A stretch of 64,000 nucleotides of DNA from Pseudomonadota bacterium (GTDB taxonomy: Bacteria > Pseudomonadota > Gammaproteobacteria > Steroidobacterales > Woeseiaceae). Below, in pieces: positions 46,709 through 55,056 of the stretch. Numbering within the stretch: the stretch's first letter is position 1; every line of letters begins with the position of its first letter. A model generated the notes under the pieces. The model made no database searches, was not told where the DNA came from, and was given only the letters and a program-made list of their open reading frames with translations. The DNA lies in NCBI GenBank assembly GCA_027618995.1, contig JAQCGO010000006.1, positions 20,698 to 84,697 of the forward strand. The letters run 5' to 3'. A program made the position numbers and the translations under genes.

Positions 46709-48163
46709 TCAACTGAAAAACCGCACGATCGCCACCATCGCCTCGGTGTCGAACTTACAATAACGCAATAACTGGCCCCTGAGCTCGGCCTTTCTTGCGA
46801 CGTCAACGCCCGGACCGATCGCCTCCAGGAATCCCTCCGACGCCGCGGTGCCCTCCTTTATTCCATCCAGCGCGGCGTAGCTCAATTGTGGCGCGATGCA
46901 CGGCAAGACGGCCTTGATCGACCAGGAGCCCAGCATGTCCGGGTGGTAATAGTTGTCTTTGACGACCGGGTGCAAGTCAAACAGACGCGCCACAATAGCG
47001 CGCAGCGAATCGGCCAGGTCATCAAACATCTCTATAAGGTTATTAATCACTTGTAATTCATAGTTCGTGTACATCAACACCGGCCCACGATCGCCCAGCA
47101 CCGCGATCAGTCGCTCGGCCAGCGCCCGCATCGGCGGCTCGCCGGACAGGTCGAGGAACTCCTCATGCCGCAGCGAGCCCTCGTCTTCAATGTGCACCGA
47201 CCACTGCACGGGGATGGCCTGAAACGGTCGCGTGCCCTTCCAGATCGGTACCACGGGCCCGATCGTTTCGAAGTCGAGGTAGTAGCGCGGATACGGCAAG
47301 GCCGTCAAAGCCTGGTGCGCACCGTCGAGAATCTCAGGCTCGCCCTTGCAGGTCACGCGGTAGATGCGCTGCTGTGTCGCCGACGTCAGGCAACTCTCGT
47401 CGACATCAAGAATATCGTGATAGCCCAGGGCAACGAAGTTGCCAAGCTTGGCCTTGCTGCCACCGAGGCCGGTAATCGGGTAACGGGTGTCGCCGGGCCA
47501 GCAATGCCCGATGAACTGGCATTCATACGGACTATTGCACTGCGCGCCGACGTTCACCTCGAGTATCGGTCCGGTCACGGCCGCACGCGCTTTGGCCAGC
47601 AACTCAACCACGCGCGGCTCCAGCCTGCGGACGTCGTCGGTCAGATCGTTCTCGAGCAACAAACCCTCGTAGTTGTTATCACCCAAATACACAAACTGGT
47701 TGTTGATGTGCGCCAGCGAGATCGAGGTCACGTTGATGCCCGAATTGCGCAGTACCCAGTCCTGGATCGCACAGTCGAGCACGTGATAATCCTTGACCGA
47801 GGTGGAGGATTTGACTTCGATCACGCGCCAGCCATCGGCATCCGGCAGCATGACGTCGACCCGCACGAGCACGCCTTCGTAGCGAAACGAGGCTTCGAAA
47901 ATTGGCAAGTCGGCGCCACGCTCAATGAGTGCTTGCGTCTCGGCCAGCATCGTCTTGAAATCGAACGCCACCTCGACCGAATCGGCGGTGCCGTACAGCG
48001 CCTGAGCGACCGCGCCAACCCGATGGCCAGACTCGAACAGCGACTCCGTCTGAGCGGATACGTCGCCGAGCTCGGGAAAGTGCTTCTCAAGATGCAGCTT
48101 TTTCGGGCACTGCCAGGCCGAGATAAGGCGGGATTTGGAAAGATAGGGCGCACGCGTAGCCAT
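46709..48163 (-). CDS. DUF2779 protein: RecB/Cas4-like nuclease plus RNase H-like domain
   Basis: The 484-residue protein starts YLSKSRLISAWQCPKKLHLE, a RecB-nuclease N-terminus like Cas4, and carries the PD-(D/E)XK residues in RVDVMLPDADGWRVIEVKSST (shown here by its Asp, Glu and Lys). Cys residues in AQCNSPYECQF and GHCWPG suggest an iron-sulfur or zinc site. The C-terminal half is the DUF2779 domain with YYLDFETIGPVVPIW (DEDD exonuclease-like) and KFDTEAM. Such TM0106-type proteins are predicted nucleases of unknown process. Pairs with the NYN-type gene downstream. Confidence 0.85.
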   Translation of the reverse strand: MATRAPYLSKSRLISAWQCPKKLHLEKHFPELGDVSAQTESLFESGHRVGAVAQALYGTADSVEVAFDFKTMLAETQALIERGADLPIFEASFRYEGVLVRVDVMLPDADGWRVIEVKSSTSVKDYHVLDCAIQDWVLRNSGINVTSISLAHINNQFVYLGDNNYEGLLLENDLTDDVRRLEPRVVELLAKARAAVTGPILEVNVGAQCNSPYECQFIGHCWPGDTRYPITGLGGSKAKLGNFVALGYHDILDVDESCLTSATQQRIYRVTCKGEPEILDGAHQALTALPYPRYYLDFETIGPVVPIWKGTRPFQAIPVQWSVHIEDEGSLRHEEFLDLSGEPPMRALAERLIAVLGDRGPVLMYTNYELQVINNLIEMFDDLADSLRAIVARLFDLHPVVKDNYYHPDMLGSWSIKAVLPCIAPQLSYAALDGIKEGTAASEGFLEAIGPGVDVARKAELRGQLLRYCKFDTEAMVAIVRFFS

Positions 48164-48261
48164 GTGCCGAATTCTAACCGTTGCGACCCCGGCGCACCCG
48201 GCGTTCCTCTGCTAGGCTAGGCATACGGTCAAACCATGAATCCTGAGGAGGGCCAGGAAAA

Positions 48262-48984
48262 ATGAACAAGTTAATGGTAGTTCTGCCCCTGATTTCGTTG
48301 CTGGCCGGCTGCGACCAGGGTGCGCCCGCCGGCGACCCGGCGCTGATCACGTCGCGTGCCGCCGAATGGGATGTCGCCCTGAACGCCGGCGATATCGATG
48401 CGGTTGCCGCCCTCTATACAGACAATGCGCGCCTGCTCGCGCCGAATGCCGAAATGACCGTCGGTCTCGACGGCATACGTGCCACCTTCGGCGGCATGAT
48501 CGATGCCGGCCTGAGTGGCAAATTGACCGGTGTCGAGGCCCGTGTCTCCGGTGATATCGGCTACCGCGTCGGTCGTTACGCCTTGTCTGCGGGCGGCAAG
48601 GAAGTCGACGTGGGCAAATTTGTCGAAACCTGGGAACGCGGCACGGATGGCGTGTGGCGTATCTCCAATGACATTTATAACAGCGACCGGCCCACCTCCA
48701 GCGCCAATGCGCACCTGCTGATTGTTCACGAAGTCGAAAACGCGGATCGGTGGATGGCTGCCTGGCGCGGTGACAACAGTCGCCACAAGCTGTTCGCCGA
48801 CAATGGCGCGGCTCATGTGCACAACTTTCGCAGTGTCGACAACCCGAACCTGACCGGACTCGTGATCAATGTAAGCGACATGGGCGCGTTGCAGGAGATG
48901 CTTGAGTCAGCCGAAGGTGTGGCGGCGGCGGAACAAGATGGCGTCCGCATGAATACCGTCAAAATTCTGTTCGAGGCGCAGTAG
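48262..48984 (+). CDS. Lipoprotein with SnoaL-like and DUF3764-like halves
   Basis: The 240-residue lipoprotein has lipobox SLLAGC, an N-terminal NTF2/SnoaL-like domain (EWDVALNAGDIDAVAALYTDNARLL, by position 36-60; TWERGTDGVWRISNDI), and a C-terminal ferredoxin-like fold of about 90 residues (HLLIVHEVENADRWMAAWRGD, ending NTVKILFEAQ). No enzymatic residues can be assigned. GGAGGG-type ribosome site precedes the ATG. Likely periplasmic stress or scavenging protein by domain type only. Confidence 0.75.
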   Translation: MNKLMVVLPLISLLAGCDQGAPAGDPALITSRAAEWDVALNAGDIDAVAALYTDNARLLAPNAEMTVGLDGIRATFGGMIDAGLSGKLTGVEARVSGDIGYRVGRYALSAGGKEVDVGKFVETWERGTDGVWRISNDIYNSDRPTSSANAHLLIVHEVENADRWMAAWRGDNSRHKLFADNGAAHVHNFRSVDNPNLTGLVINVSDMGALQEMLESAEGVAAAEQDGVRMNTVKILFEAQ

Positions 48985-49130
48985 TGCAAAAACTCATCAA
49001 CCTGGTCGTACTCGCGGCACTGGCCCGGTTCAATTACCGACAGGCGCTCGCGAGGCCGACATACAACAGCACTGCAATTAATCCTCACGACGCTATCGCC
49101 TGCCGAAGATTTTCCTGCTCGTCTGCTTGA
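48984..49130 (+). other. Possible remnant ORF after the SnoaL-like lipoprotein gene
   Basis: A GTG overlapping the preceding TAG opens a 48-codon frame whose first residues are hydrophobic (MQKLINLVVLAALARF) like a signal or anchor; the remainder looks random and runs into the 3' end of the convergent kinase gene. It may be the stump of a truncated co-transcribed gene. Support is weak. Confidence 0.25.
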
Positions 49131-49755
49131 GGACACTTGCGACACGATCGATCCACTGCGGCCGATAATACTTCGCATCTTCCGGCGTCATGTCCTCGAA
49201 CCTGCGCTGGTACTTGTGCTTCAGCCAGGCGTTGTAGTCGTGTTGCCACAGAAACTTGTGCGCGAAATGATTGAGAGGGTGAAAGCCGGGCCGGTAGATC
49301 GTCGCCACGCCAAAGTCGATCAGATAGGGAACTTCGCCCTCGCCGACCAGGATATTGTCCTTGCGCATCAGGTCACCGTGCGCGACACCACGCTCGTGGA
49401 TCGCGCTGATGATTCCGAACAGGCGATCAAAAAATGGCCCTTGGGGCGTCGGTGGATTGTCGCGATAGGTTGCCGCGTCAATGAATTCGATGGCGAGATA
49501 GCGGCCACCAAACAGACCGTAACAGTGCGGAATGCCAACGATACCATCCATGTGCTCATAGGCTCGCAGTTCCCGGCGCAACATCCTGCGCCGCACGAAT
49601 CCCAGCAACGGGTTGCCGTAGGCCGCTTTAACTAGTACGCGGTGATCGCCGACCGTGCCAACGTGAACACTTCCCTGGTTGCCCGGGCCTTCGATGCGAT
49701 CGCCGTGCGCGACGATATGCTCAACCGCGGCCTCGTCGATGTCCGCACTCGTCAC
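49093..49755 (-). CDS. WaaP/Kdo-kinase-like protein kinase-fold phosphotransferase
   Basis: The 220-residue kinase-fold protein resembles lipopolysaccharide core kinases: GSVHVG loop, VLVKAAYGNP (Lys), RRELRAYEHM (Glu), catalytic GVAHGDLMRKDNILV (HGD-x4-N) and LIDFGVATI. A GTG at 49755 overlaps the TGA of the upstream gene in GTGA and is preferred to the GTG nine codons earlier. Substrate could be LPS core sugar or another lipid headgroup. Second gene of a unit with the methyltransferase-like membrane protein. Confidence 0.78.
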   Translation of the reverse strand: MTSADIDEAAVEHIVAHGDRIEGPGNQGSVHVGTVGDHRVLVKAAYGNPLLGFVRRRMLRRELRAYEHMDGIVGIPHCYGLFGGRYLAIEFIDAATYRDNPPTPQGPFFDRLFGIISAIHERGVAHGDLMRKDNILVGEGEVPYLIDFGVATIYRPGFHPLNHFAHKFLWQHDYNAWLKHKYQRRFEDMTPEDAKYYRPQWIDRVASVLKQTSRKIFGRR

Positions 49756-50339
49756 AGGCGGAAGTAAATGTATACAAACCACCCGACCAGGAACACGACG
49801 ATCAGTGGCTCCCAGTTCACTGTCAGGCTCTTCTTGAACGACCAGGTATCACCACCGTCACTCGGCCGGTTACTGAAGTTCGGCAGTAACGGCTTGGTAC
49901 CATGTACGTAGTCGTCCCACGCTCCACCAAAAATCTTGCGTAACTTGCGCTCCTCGTACTCGATCGCCGGCGGGTAGTAGAAAAACAGAAAAGCCAGAGT
50001 GACGAGCGGTGTCCACCATACGTAGGAGGCAGCAGCAAAACCGAACAATATAAGAATGTTACCGACATAAAGCGGGTGTCGAACGTAGACGTACGGGCCG
50101 CTGGTCGCCAGTTGCTTGTTCTTCGCAATGACGCCCGAGGCCCAGAGTCGAATCACCGTGCCAACGACGAATAACACCGCACCGGCCAAATAGAGCCATG
50201 CAACCGGTTGTGCGATCCACGCGAACCAGACTGTGAGGGCCATGCCCAGAATCTGGCGCGACGCTTCGTCGTAACGGAGTTCACGGATGAGGTGCGCCAC
50301 ACCTGTCTTCGGCGCCAGCGGTTTGGTTCTGTTTGACAT
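49752..50339 (-). CDS. Isoprenylcysteine carboxyl methyltransferase-like membrane protein
   Basis: The 195-residue polytopic protein contains GPYVYVRHPLYVGNILILFG and YYPPAIEYEERKLRKIFG, the SAM-binding hallmarks of the ICMT/phospholipid methyltransferase (PEMT-like) family. Four or five membrane spans are visible. Reaction cannot be defined; bacterial members methylate phospholipids or unknown substrates. Overlaps the WaaP-like gene by 4 nt. The 150 bp upstream of it up to the DUF411 gene hold nothing clear. Confidence 0.85.
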   Translation of the reverse strand: MSNRTKPLAPKTGVAHLIRELRYDEASRQILGMALTVWFAWIAQPVAWLYLAGAVLFVVGTVIRLWASGVIAKNKQLATSGPYVYVRHPLYVGNILILFGFAAASYVWWTPLVTLAFLFFYYPPAIEYEERKLRKIFGGAWDDYVHGTKPLLPNFSNRPSDGGDTWSFKKSLTVNWEPLIVVFLVGWFVYIYFRL

Positions 50340-50490
50340 GCGTGGTTCTGCCGGTTGCTGCGTATGCTGAGAATGATACCGGAATTAGGATCCATGTCAT
50401 TCTTACAAGGCGTCACCCAACCACTGAACAGTAACGGCTTCACTGATTGCGGGGGGCAATGGCGGTACACATAGACGGATTCCGGCTAAC

Positions 50491-50982
50491 TTATTGCGCC
50501 GAGAAATCCTCACCGGCTTTGTGCGATTCAAAAATGACATAGGCCTTGCCGTCGGCCAGAACGGCGATGGTATTGAAGTCCTGTGGCCGTGGGTGTTCCA
50601 TTCCGGGCGAACCCAACGGCATTCCCGGCACCGTAAGACCTGCCACGTCCTGAGGCTTTTCTTTGAGCAGCCTGAGAATATCGCTTGCCGGAACATGTCC
50701 TTCAACAAAATAGCCATCGATGATTGCCGTGTGACACGACATCAGCGGGCGAGGAACATTGTTTTCCGCCTTAAATCCCATGATCCCGGGGTCTTCGACG
50801 GACTCTACCGTGAACCCGTGCGACCGCAAATTTTCCGCCCACGAGTCACAACAGCCGCAGCCGGGATTCTTGTGCATGACCACGTGAACAGAGTCGGCCG
50901 CTTCGCGCTCCAACGGCTCTTCGGCCTGGACCGGGAGGACTAAAAGTAGACCAATCGATAGTGGAAGCAGTCGAATCATCAT
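50491..50982 (-). CDS. DUF411 metal-binding exported protein
   Basis: The ATG at 50982 (AGGTCAGG upstream) gives 163 residues with a signal peptide (LLPLSIGLLLVLPVQA). The DUF411 core has VVMHKNPGCGCCDSWAE and a later MSCHTAIIDGYFVEGHVPA, a likely metal site of Cys and His; the C-terminal IAVLADGKAYVIFES also matches. DUF411 proteins are linked to copper and other metal resistance. The upstream part of the long frame is not coding. Nearby genes are not clearly metal-related. Confidence 0.88.
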   Translation of the reverse strand: MMIRLLPLSIGLLLVLPVQAEEPLEREAADSVHVVMHKNPGCGCCDSWAENLRSHGFTVESVEDPGIMGFKAENNVPRPLMSCHTAIIDGYFVEGHVPASDILRLLKEKPQDVAGLTVPGMPLGSPGMEHPRPQDFNTIAVLADGKAYVIFESHKAGEDFSAQ

Positions 50983-51163
50983 TGCCTGACCTTTTGAAGT
51001 GACGAACGCGGTCATTATAAGGTATCCCGCTTTGTGCGCCCCTTCGCAATCGCCTATGCTGCCCTTTGCAGTGCTCGGAGAAAATGCACTGATCTGGTTG
51101 GTTATAAGACGCACGCCGGCTTAAGCCCAGCCATCAATTCGACTAGCGAAGGAACATATTGAT

Positions 51164-52531
51164 ATGACGCGCGCCCCTGATCCGGCAAGACTGCTTGCCA
51201 TCTATGACCGCGAGGTTGCCCAGTTTGCGGCCCGAACACCCAAATCCGCAATCTTGTCCAAGCGTGCGCATAGAGTGATGCCGGACGGCGTGCCGATGGC
51301 TTGGATGGTCGGCCTTCACCGCCACCCGGCTCTGTTTGTGACCGGCGGTCAGGCAAGCGCGTTTAACGACGTCGACGGCAACACCTATGTCGACTTCAAT
51401 CTGGCGGATCTGTCAAACACCGTGGGGTACGGGGCGAATGCCGTGACGCGCCGCATGAGCGCGCAAGCAGAGCGCGGCATGCAGTTCTTGCTTCCTGGCG
51501 AAGATGCAGTGGCTGTGGCCGAATCCCTGGCCCGGCGTACGAACCTGCCACTTTGGCAATTCACCATCAGCGCGTCATCGGCAAATACCGAGGTGATCCG
51601 CATTGCGCGCGCCTTTACGGACCACCAGAAGATCGTGATGTTCGACGGAAAATACCACGGCCATATCGATGCGACCATGGCATCCGGAGGTGCGCCCGGC
51701 GCCAATGCTCCGGCGGCACCCGAAGGGATGGGTCTGTCGCCCAGCGCCTCGGCCGATGCGATCAATGTGCCTTTCAACGATCTGGCAGCACTTGAGGCGG
51801 CGCTTGAAAGCGGTGATATCGCTTTGGTCATCGCCGAGCCTGCTTTGACAAATTGCACCCTTGTGCTGCCTGACCCTGGTTTTCTGGACGCAGTCTGTCA
51901 GCTGGCGCGAAAATACGGAGCGCTCGTCTGCCTTGACGAAACCCATACCTGGCAATTGGCCTTTGGTGGCTTCGTGCGTGCTGAAGCGCTGTCGCCCGAC
52001 TTTGTCACGTTGGGCAAGGGATTGGGCAGCGGAACCCCGCTTGGCGCATACGGTATGACCGCAACCCTTGGCGGGTTCGTCGAGCGGCATCGGGGTTTAT
52101 ACGATAGCCCCCAGCGCGGGCTTGCGATTGGTGGCACCACCTTTGGCAGCGCGCTGACCATGTCCGCCGCGCGCGCGATGCTGGAAGATGTGGCCACCCA
52201 AGGGGCCTATGACCGAATATCGGCTCTTGGGGCGCGACTGGCCGACGGTATCGACCGTGTCATCGCTGCGCATGACCTTCCGTGGTGCGCCTTTCGCTAT
52301 GGACCGCGATCCGGTTTTTGTCTGACGCCCGCGCTTCCGCGAAACTACGATGAGGCATATCCCTCAATGGATCTCGCCTTCAGCGATGCGTTCCGCGTGT
52401 TCATGGCAAACCGCGGTATCTGGGCGGCTATTTTTTCCGCGGGTCCGCAAGTGTCCTTTGCGCATTTGCCCGCTGACATTGATCTTTACGTCGAGCTGGC
52501 CGGGGCATTTGTGACCGACGCCCTGACTTGA
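51164..52531 (+). CDS. Class-III aminotransferase (glutamate-1-semialdehyde aminotransferase-like)
   Basis: The 455-residue PLP enzyme has a fold-type I layout: FNDVDGNTYVDFNLADLSNTVGYG (positions 67-90), SSANTEVIRIARAFT, KYHGHIDATMASGG, ALVCLDETHTWQLAFGG, and the PLP Lys in FVTLGKGLGSGTPLGAYG. Closest named relatives are GSA aminotransferase-like proteins, but key hemL context is absent, so true substrate is unknown. Flanked by an unexplained gap and IS-like scraps; its look resembles alphaproteobacterial genes, which hints at transfer. Confidence 0.85.
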   Translation: MTRAPDPARLLAIYDREVAQFAARTPKSAILSKRAHRVMPDGVPMAWMVGLHRHPALFVTGGQASAFNDVDGNTYVDFNLADLSNTVGYGANAVTRRMSAQAERGMQFLLPGEDAVAVAESLARRTNLPLWQFTISASSANTEVIRIARAFTDHQKIVMFDGKYHGHIDATMASGGAPGANAPAAPEGMGLSPSASADAINVPFNDLAALEAALESGDIALVIAEPALTNCTLVLPDPGFLDAVCQLARKYGALVCLDETHTWQLAFGGFVRAEALSPDFVTLGKGLGSGTPLGAYGMTATLGGFVERHRGLYDSPQRGLAIGGTTFGSALTMSAARAMLEDVATQGAYDRISALGARLADGIDRVIAAHDLPWCAFRYGPRSGFCLTPALPRNYDEAYPSMDLAFSDAFRVFMANRGIWAAIFSAGPQVSFAHLPADIDLYVELAGAFVTDALT

Positions 52532-52748
52532 TTTCAGGCCAGCGAAAGCGTTTGGCGTTTAAATTGATACATCAAACATCATCCTAGACCAACGCCAGAG
52601 GTGGCCCCATTTGTTTGGACAGCTGAACCCGATTCTATAAGTGGATCCGAGCCTGTCGTTTAAGCAGCCAGGGTTCGATCCGCTCCCACAACTTAATCCA
52701 TCCGTCGTGGTCTGAGACAGGGTCAAACACTTTCAGCGACGAACATCC
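52532..52748. other. Intergenic stretch with foreign-looking remnant
   Basis: This 217-bp gap contains no supported gene. On the minus strand a short open frame ending at 52635 encodes SDHDGWIKLWERIEPWLL, which looks like the end of a real protein, and the bases near 52600-52625 (GGCCCCATTTGTTTGGACAG) resemble the ends of IS3-type elements. I read it as a remnant of an inserted or rearranged segment, unidentified. Confidence 0.35.
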
Positions 52749-54146
52749 ATGAAGAAATCGATCAAATCGCCAGGATTTCTATTGGCATTGTTGTTCCTGT
52801 GCGGCGCGCCTCCCACCTTCGCCGCGCCGTTGGCGGGCCAAGTGATGCAATTGGCCGGCGACGCCGGCGATTGGCTACGGGCGCAAGCACAAGTGTAGTC
52901 CTCCGGCGTGGCGTGGCCTGAAGATGCAAACCGGCCCGATTCGGTGGCTTACGACATGGGCTCAGGTACAGCCGGCATCGTGATCTATTTCTTATCACTG
53001 CATGCGGCAACTGGAAACGAACGTTTCCTCGAAACTGCCGAGCAGGGTGGCATCTACCTGGCTTCGCTGCTCGACGATGCCGACGTTTTTGGAGCAGGAT
53101 CCCGGCGCGCGAGTCTGTATGCCGGTATCGCAGGGATCGGCGTTGCGCTGGAGTTGCTCGCAGAACACCGCCCGGCCTTTTCCGCAGACGTCGACAAAGT
53201 GGTAGCGTTGCTTGCTGACTGGAGCGTAACCGGTCCTGCAGGCGCTCACTGGAGCGACGACTACAATGACCTGCTTTACGGCGATGCGGGCACAATCCTG
53301 TTCCTTGCCTGGCGTGCGCATCGGCATGACGACGCGCGTGCAATGAAACTCGCGATAGCCGCCAGTCACTTCCTGACGTCCCAAGCGGAGAGCGCGAGTG
53401 GCGCTCGTTACTGGCGTTTTCGCCGGAGCAAGCCATTCAATTTGCCAGGCTTCTCACACGGGACGTCGGGAATCGCATACGTGCTCGGCACGGTCGGCTT
53501 GCTCGCCAACGAAGCGAAGTTCACTAATGCTGCCGCGGAGGGTTTTGCGTACCTGGATTCTATTGCGCTTGTCGATGGCGAGCGAATTCGTATCCCCTAC
53601 GGCTGGCCAGTCGAAACCTGGGAGGGGCTTTATGAGTTCGGCTGGGCGCATGGCCTGGTTGGCAGTCACGCCTTTTTCACGCGCATGCAACAACTCGGTA
53701 TCCGGGCGGACGAAGCCGCTCGTTACAAGGCGCTTATCATTGACACGCTGTCTGGTATCGGGTTGCCCGCTGATCCCGATGAACCTTTTGCCGAGCCGCC
53801 GACCCCGTACGACTGGCGATTTGGCCGTGCCAGTGTGCTCGCACTATTGAGCGACTACGGCGGTAATGGGGTCGAGACTCGCGACGCGATCTGGCGCGAG
53901 CTGGACAACAAGGCGAGTCGCGAGAAAGGCATGGCACATTGGCCGGTCGATGCGCCCGAATTCATGGGCGGCGGCCGCGCGGCATTTATCGGCCGGTTAC
54001 ACGGTACGGCCGACATTGGCTTTGCATTGCTCAGGCTACACGCGGCTTTGACAGAACATCAACCATACGTAGCATTGCCGGACGATCCGATCGCCTGGTC
54101 AATAGATAAGTCAAACAGCAAAACGGATTCACCGGCCACCGAATGA
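52749..54146 (+). pseudogene. Secreted LanC-like protein with in-frame TAG
   Basis: The ATG at 52749 gives a signal peptide (LLALLFLCGAPPTFAAP). TAG occurs at 52896-52898 (codon 50), after which the same frame encodes a LanC-like alpha/alpha toroid: GSGTAGIVIYF, YAGIAGIGVALE, YGDAGTILFLAW, HGTSGIAYVLG, GWAHGLVGSHAFF, LHGTADIGFAL, seven-fold GxxG-type repeats. LanC enzymes bind zinc with two Cys and one His; this protein has no Cys in its mature part. A GTG at 52908 could restart translation but would skip the signal. Overlaps the esterase by 4 nt. Confidence 0.8.
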
Positions 54147-54971
54147 ATAAGAGAGTCATTTTCGCTTGCGCAATTCTCGTTCTTAGCAACTCAATCACCA
54201 GCGCTGATTTGGATACCAGTTACCTGCAAGGACTTGGCGACACGCGCTACCACTACATCGAATCAGTCAATGTCGGTCGCGGCTACCATGTGTATGTAAT
54301 GTTGCCGGACGGCTACGACGACAGTGGCAAGAAATACCCGACGATCTACCTCCTCGATGGAGGTACGTTGTTTCCCATGATGACGGCGTACTATCGGTAC
54401 CTGAATTTAGGCGAGGAGATTCCGGATGCCGTCGTCGTCGGCATTTCCTACGGCCGCGATACGTTTGAGGATGGCAATTTTCGCAGCACGGACTACACCG
54501 CTCCGTCGGAGGAACGCGACTACTAGGGCGGTGCCGAGAAGTTTCAGTTGTTTCTTAGCAGTGAACTCCTGCCACGCATTGAGAGCAATTACCGGTCGGA
54601 TCCGTCACGGCGAGTAATTTTCGGCCAATCAATTGGCGGTCAGTTTGTGCTGTACACGGCGCTGACCGACCCCAATCTTTTCTGGGGGGCACATCGCCAG
54701 CAACCCCGCATTGCATCGGAATCTGCCGTTCTTTTTGCAACAGCATGGCAAGCCCGATCCCGAAAGAGGATGCTCCCGTTTGTTCGTCTCCGACGGCACT
54801 CTTAATGATGCCCAATTTCGCAAGCCGGCATTGCAATGGATAGATCACTGGACCAGGGCCAAGGAGACACCTTGGGACTTTATGGCGATCGATCTCGAGG
54901 GCCATAGCCACATGTCTGCGCCGCCCGCCTCCTTTCGCCAAGGGTCGCATTGGTTATTTTCCAATCCTTAA
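54143..54971 (+). pseudogene. Secreted alpha/beta-hydrolase (esterase) with TAG and +1 frameshift
   Basis: The ATG overlaps the LanC-like stop. The protein has a signal peptide and an esterase D/Fes-like fold: YHVYVMLPDGYD, PTIYLLDGG, VVVGISYG, nucleophile elbow IFGQSIGGQF (Ser), and a C-terminal GHSHM (His). TAG at 54524-54526 follows EERDY and precedes GGAEKFQLFL; Trp is expected there. Then an extra G in the G6 run 54684-54689 shifts the frame: after LFWG the continuation HIASNPALHRNLPFFLQ is read in +1. Undamaged, it would be about 275 residues. Confidence 0.85.
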
Positions 54972-55056
54972 ACTTGATGCACCAGAGGCGGATGGCCTCT
55001 CGACTGACCGTGATGCCTCGTTCAGCCAAGGGGTCTTCAATATCCGGACGCTGGCT
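54970..55056 (-). mobile_element. IS6-family transposase fragment
   Basis: A 29-codon stretch reads ASQRPDIEDPLAERGITV followed by SREAIRLWCIKF, clearly the N-terminal helix-turn-helix part of an IS6/IS26-type transposase (usual DVEDLLAERG, SYETVRRWCLKFG). Nothing else of the transposase and no inverted repeats are found, so it is a relic. It lies exactly between the broken esterase and the AraC gene. Confidence 0.75.

Noticed and set aside
47165..48220. 351-codon plus-strand frame opposite the DUF2779 gene
   Set aside because: Antisense shadow of a well-supported nuclease gene.
6691..54526. TAG as a sense codon (pyrrolysine) or TGA as Trp or selenocysteine
   Set aside because: TAG and TGA end many normal genes here (rnt, lpdA and the amidohydrolase end in TAG; many ATGA overlaps use TGA). 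No pyl genes or SECIS-like context seen, and a TAA occurs among the stops as well.
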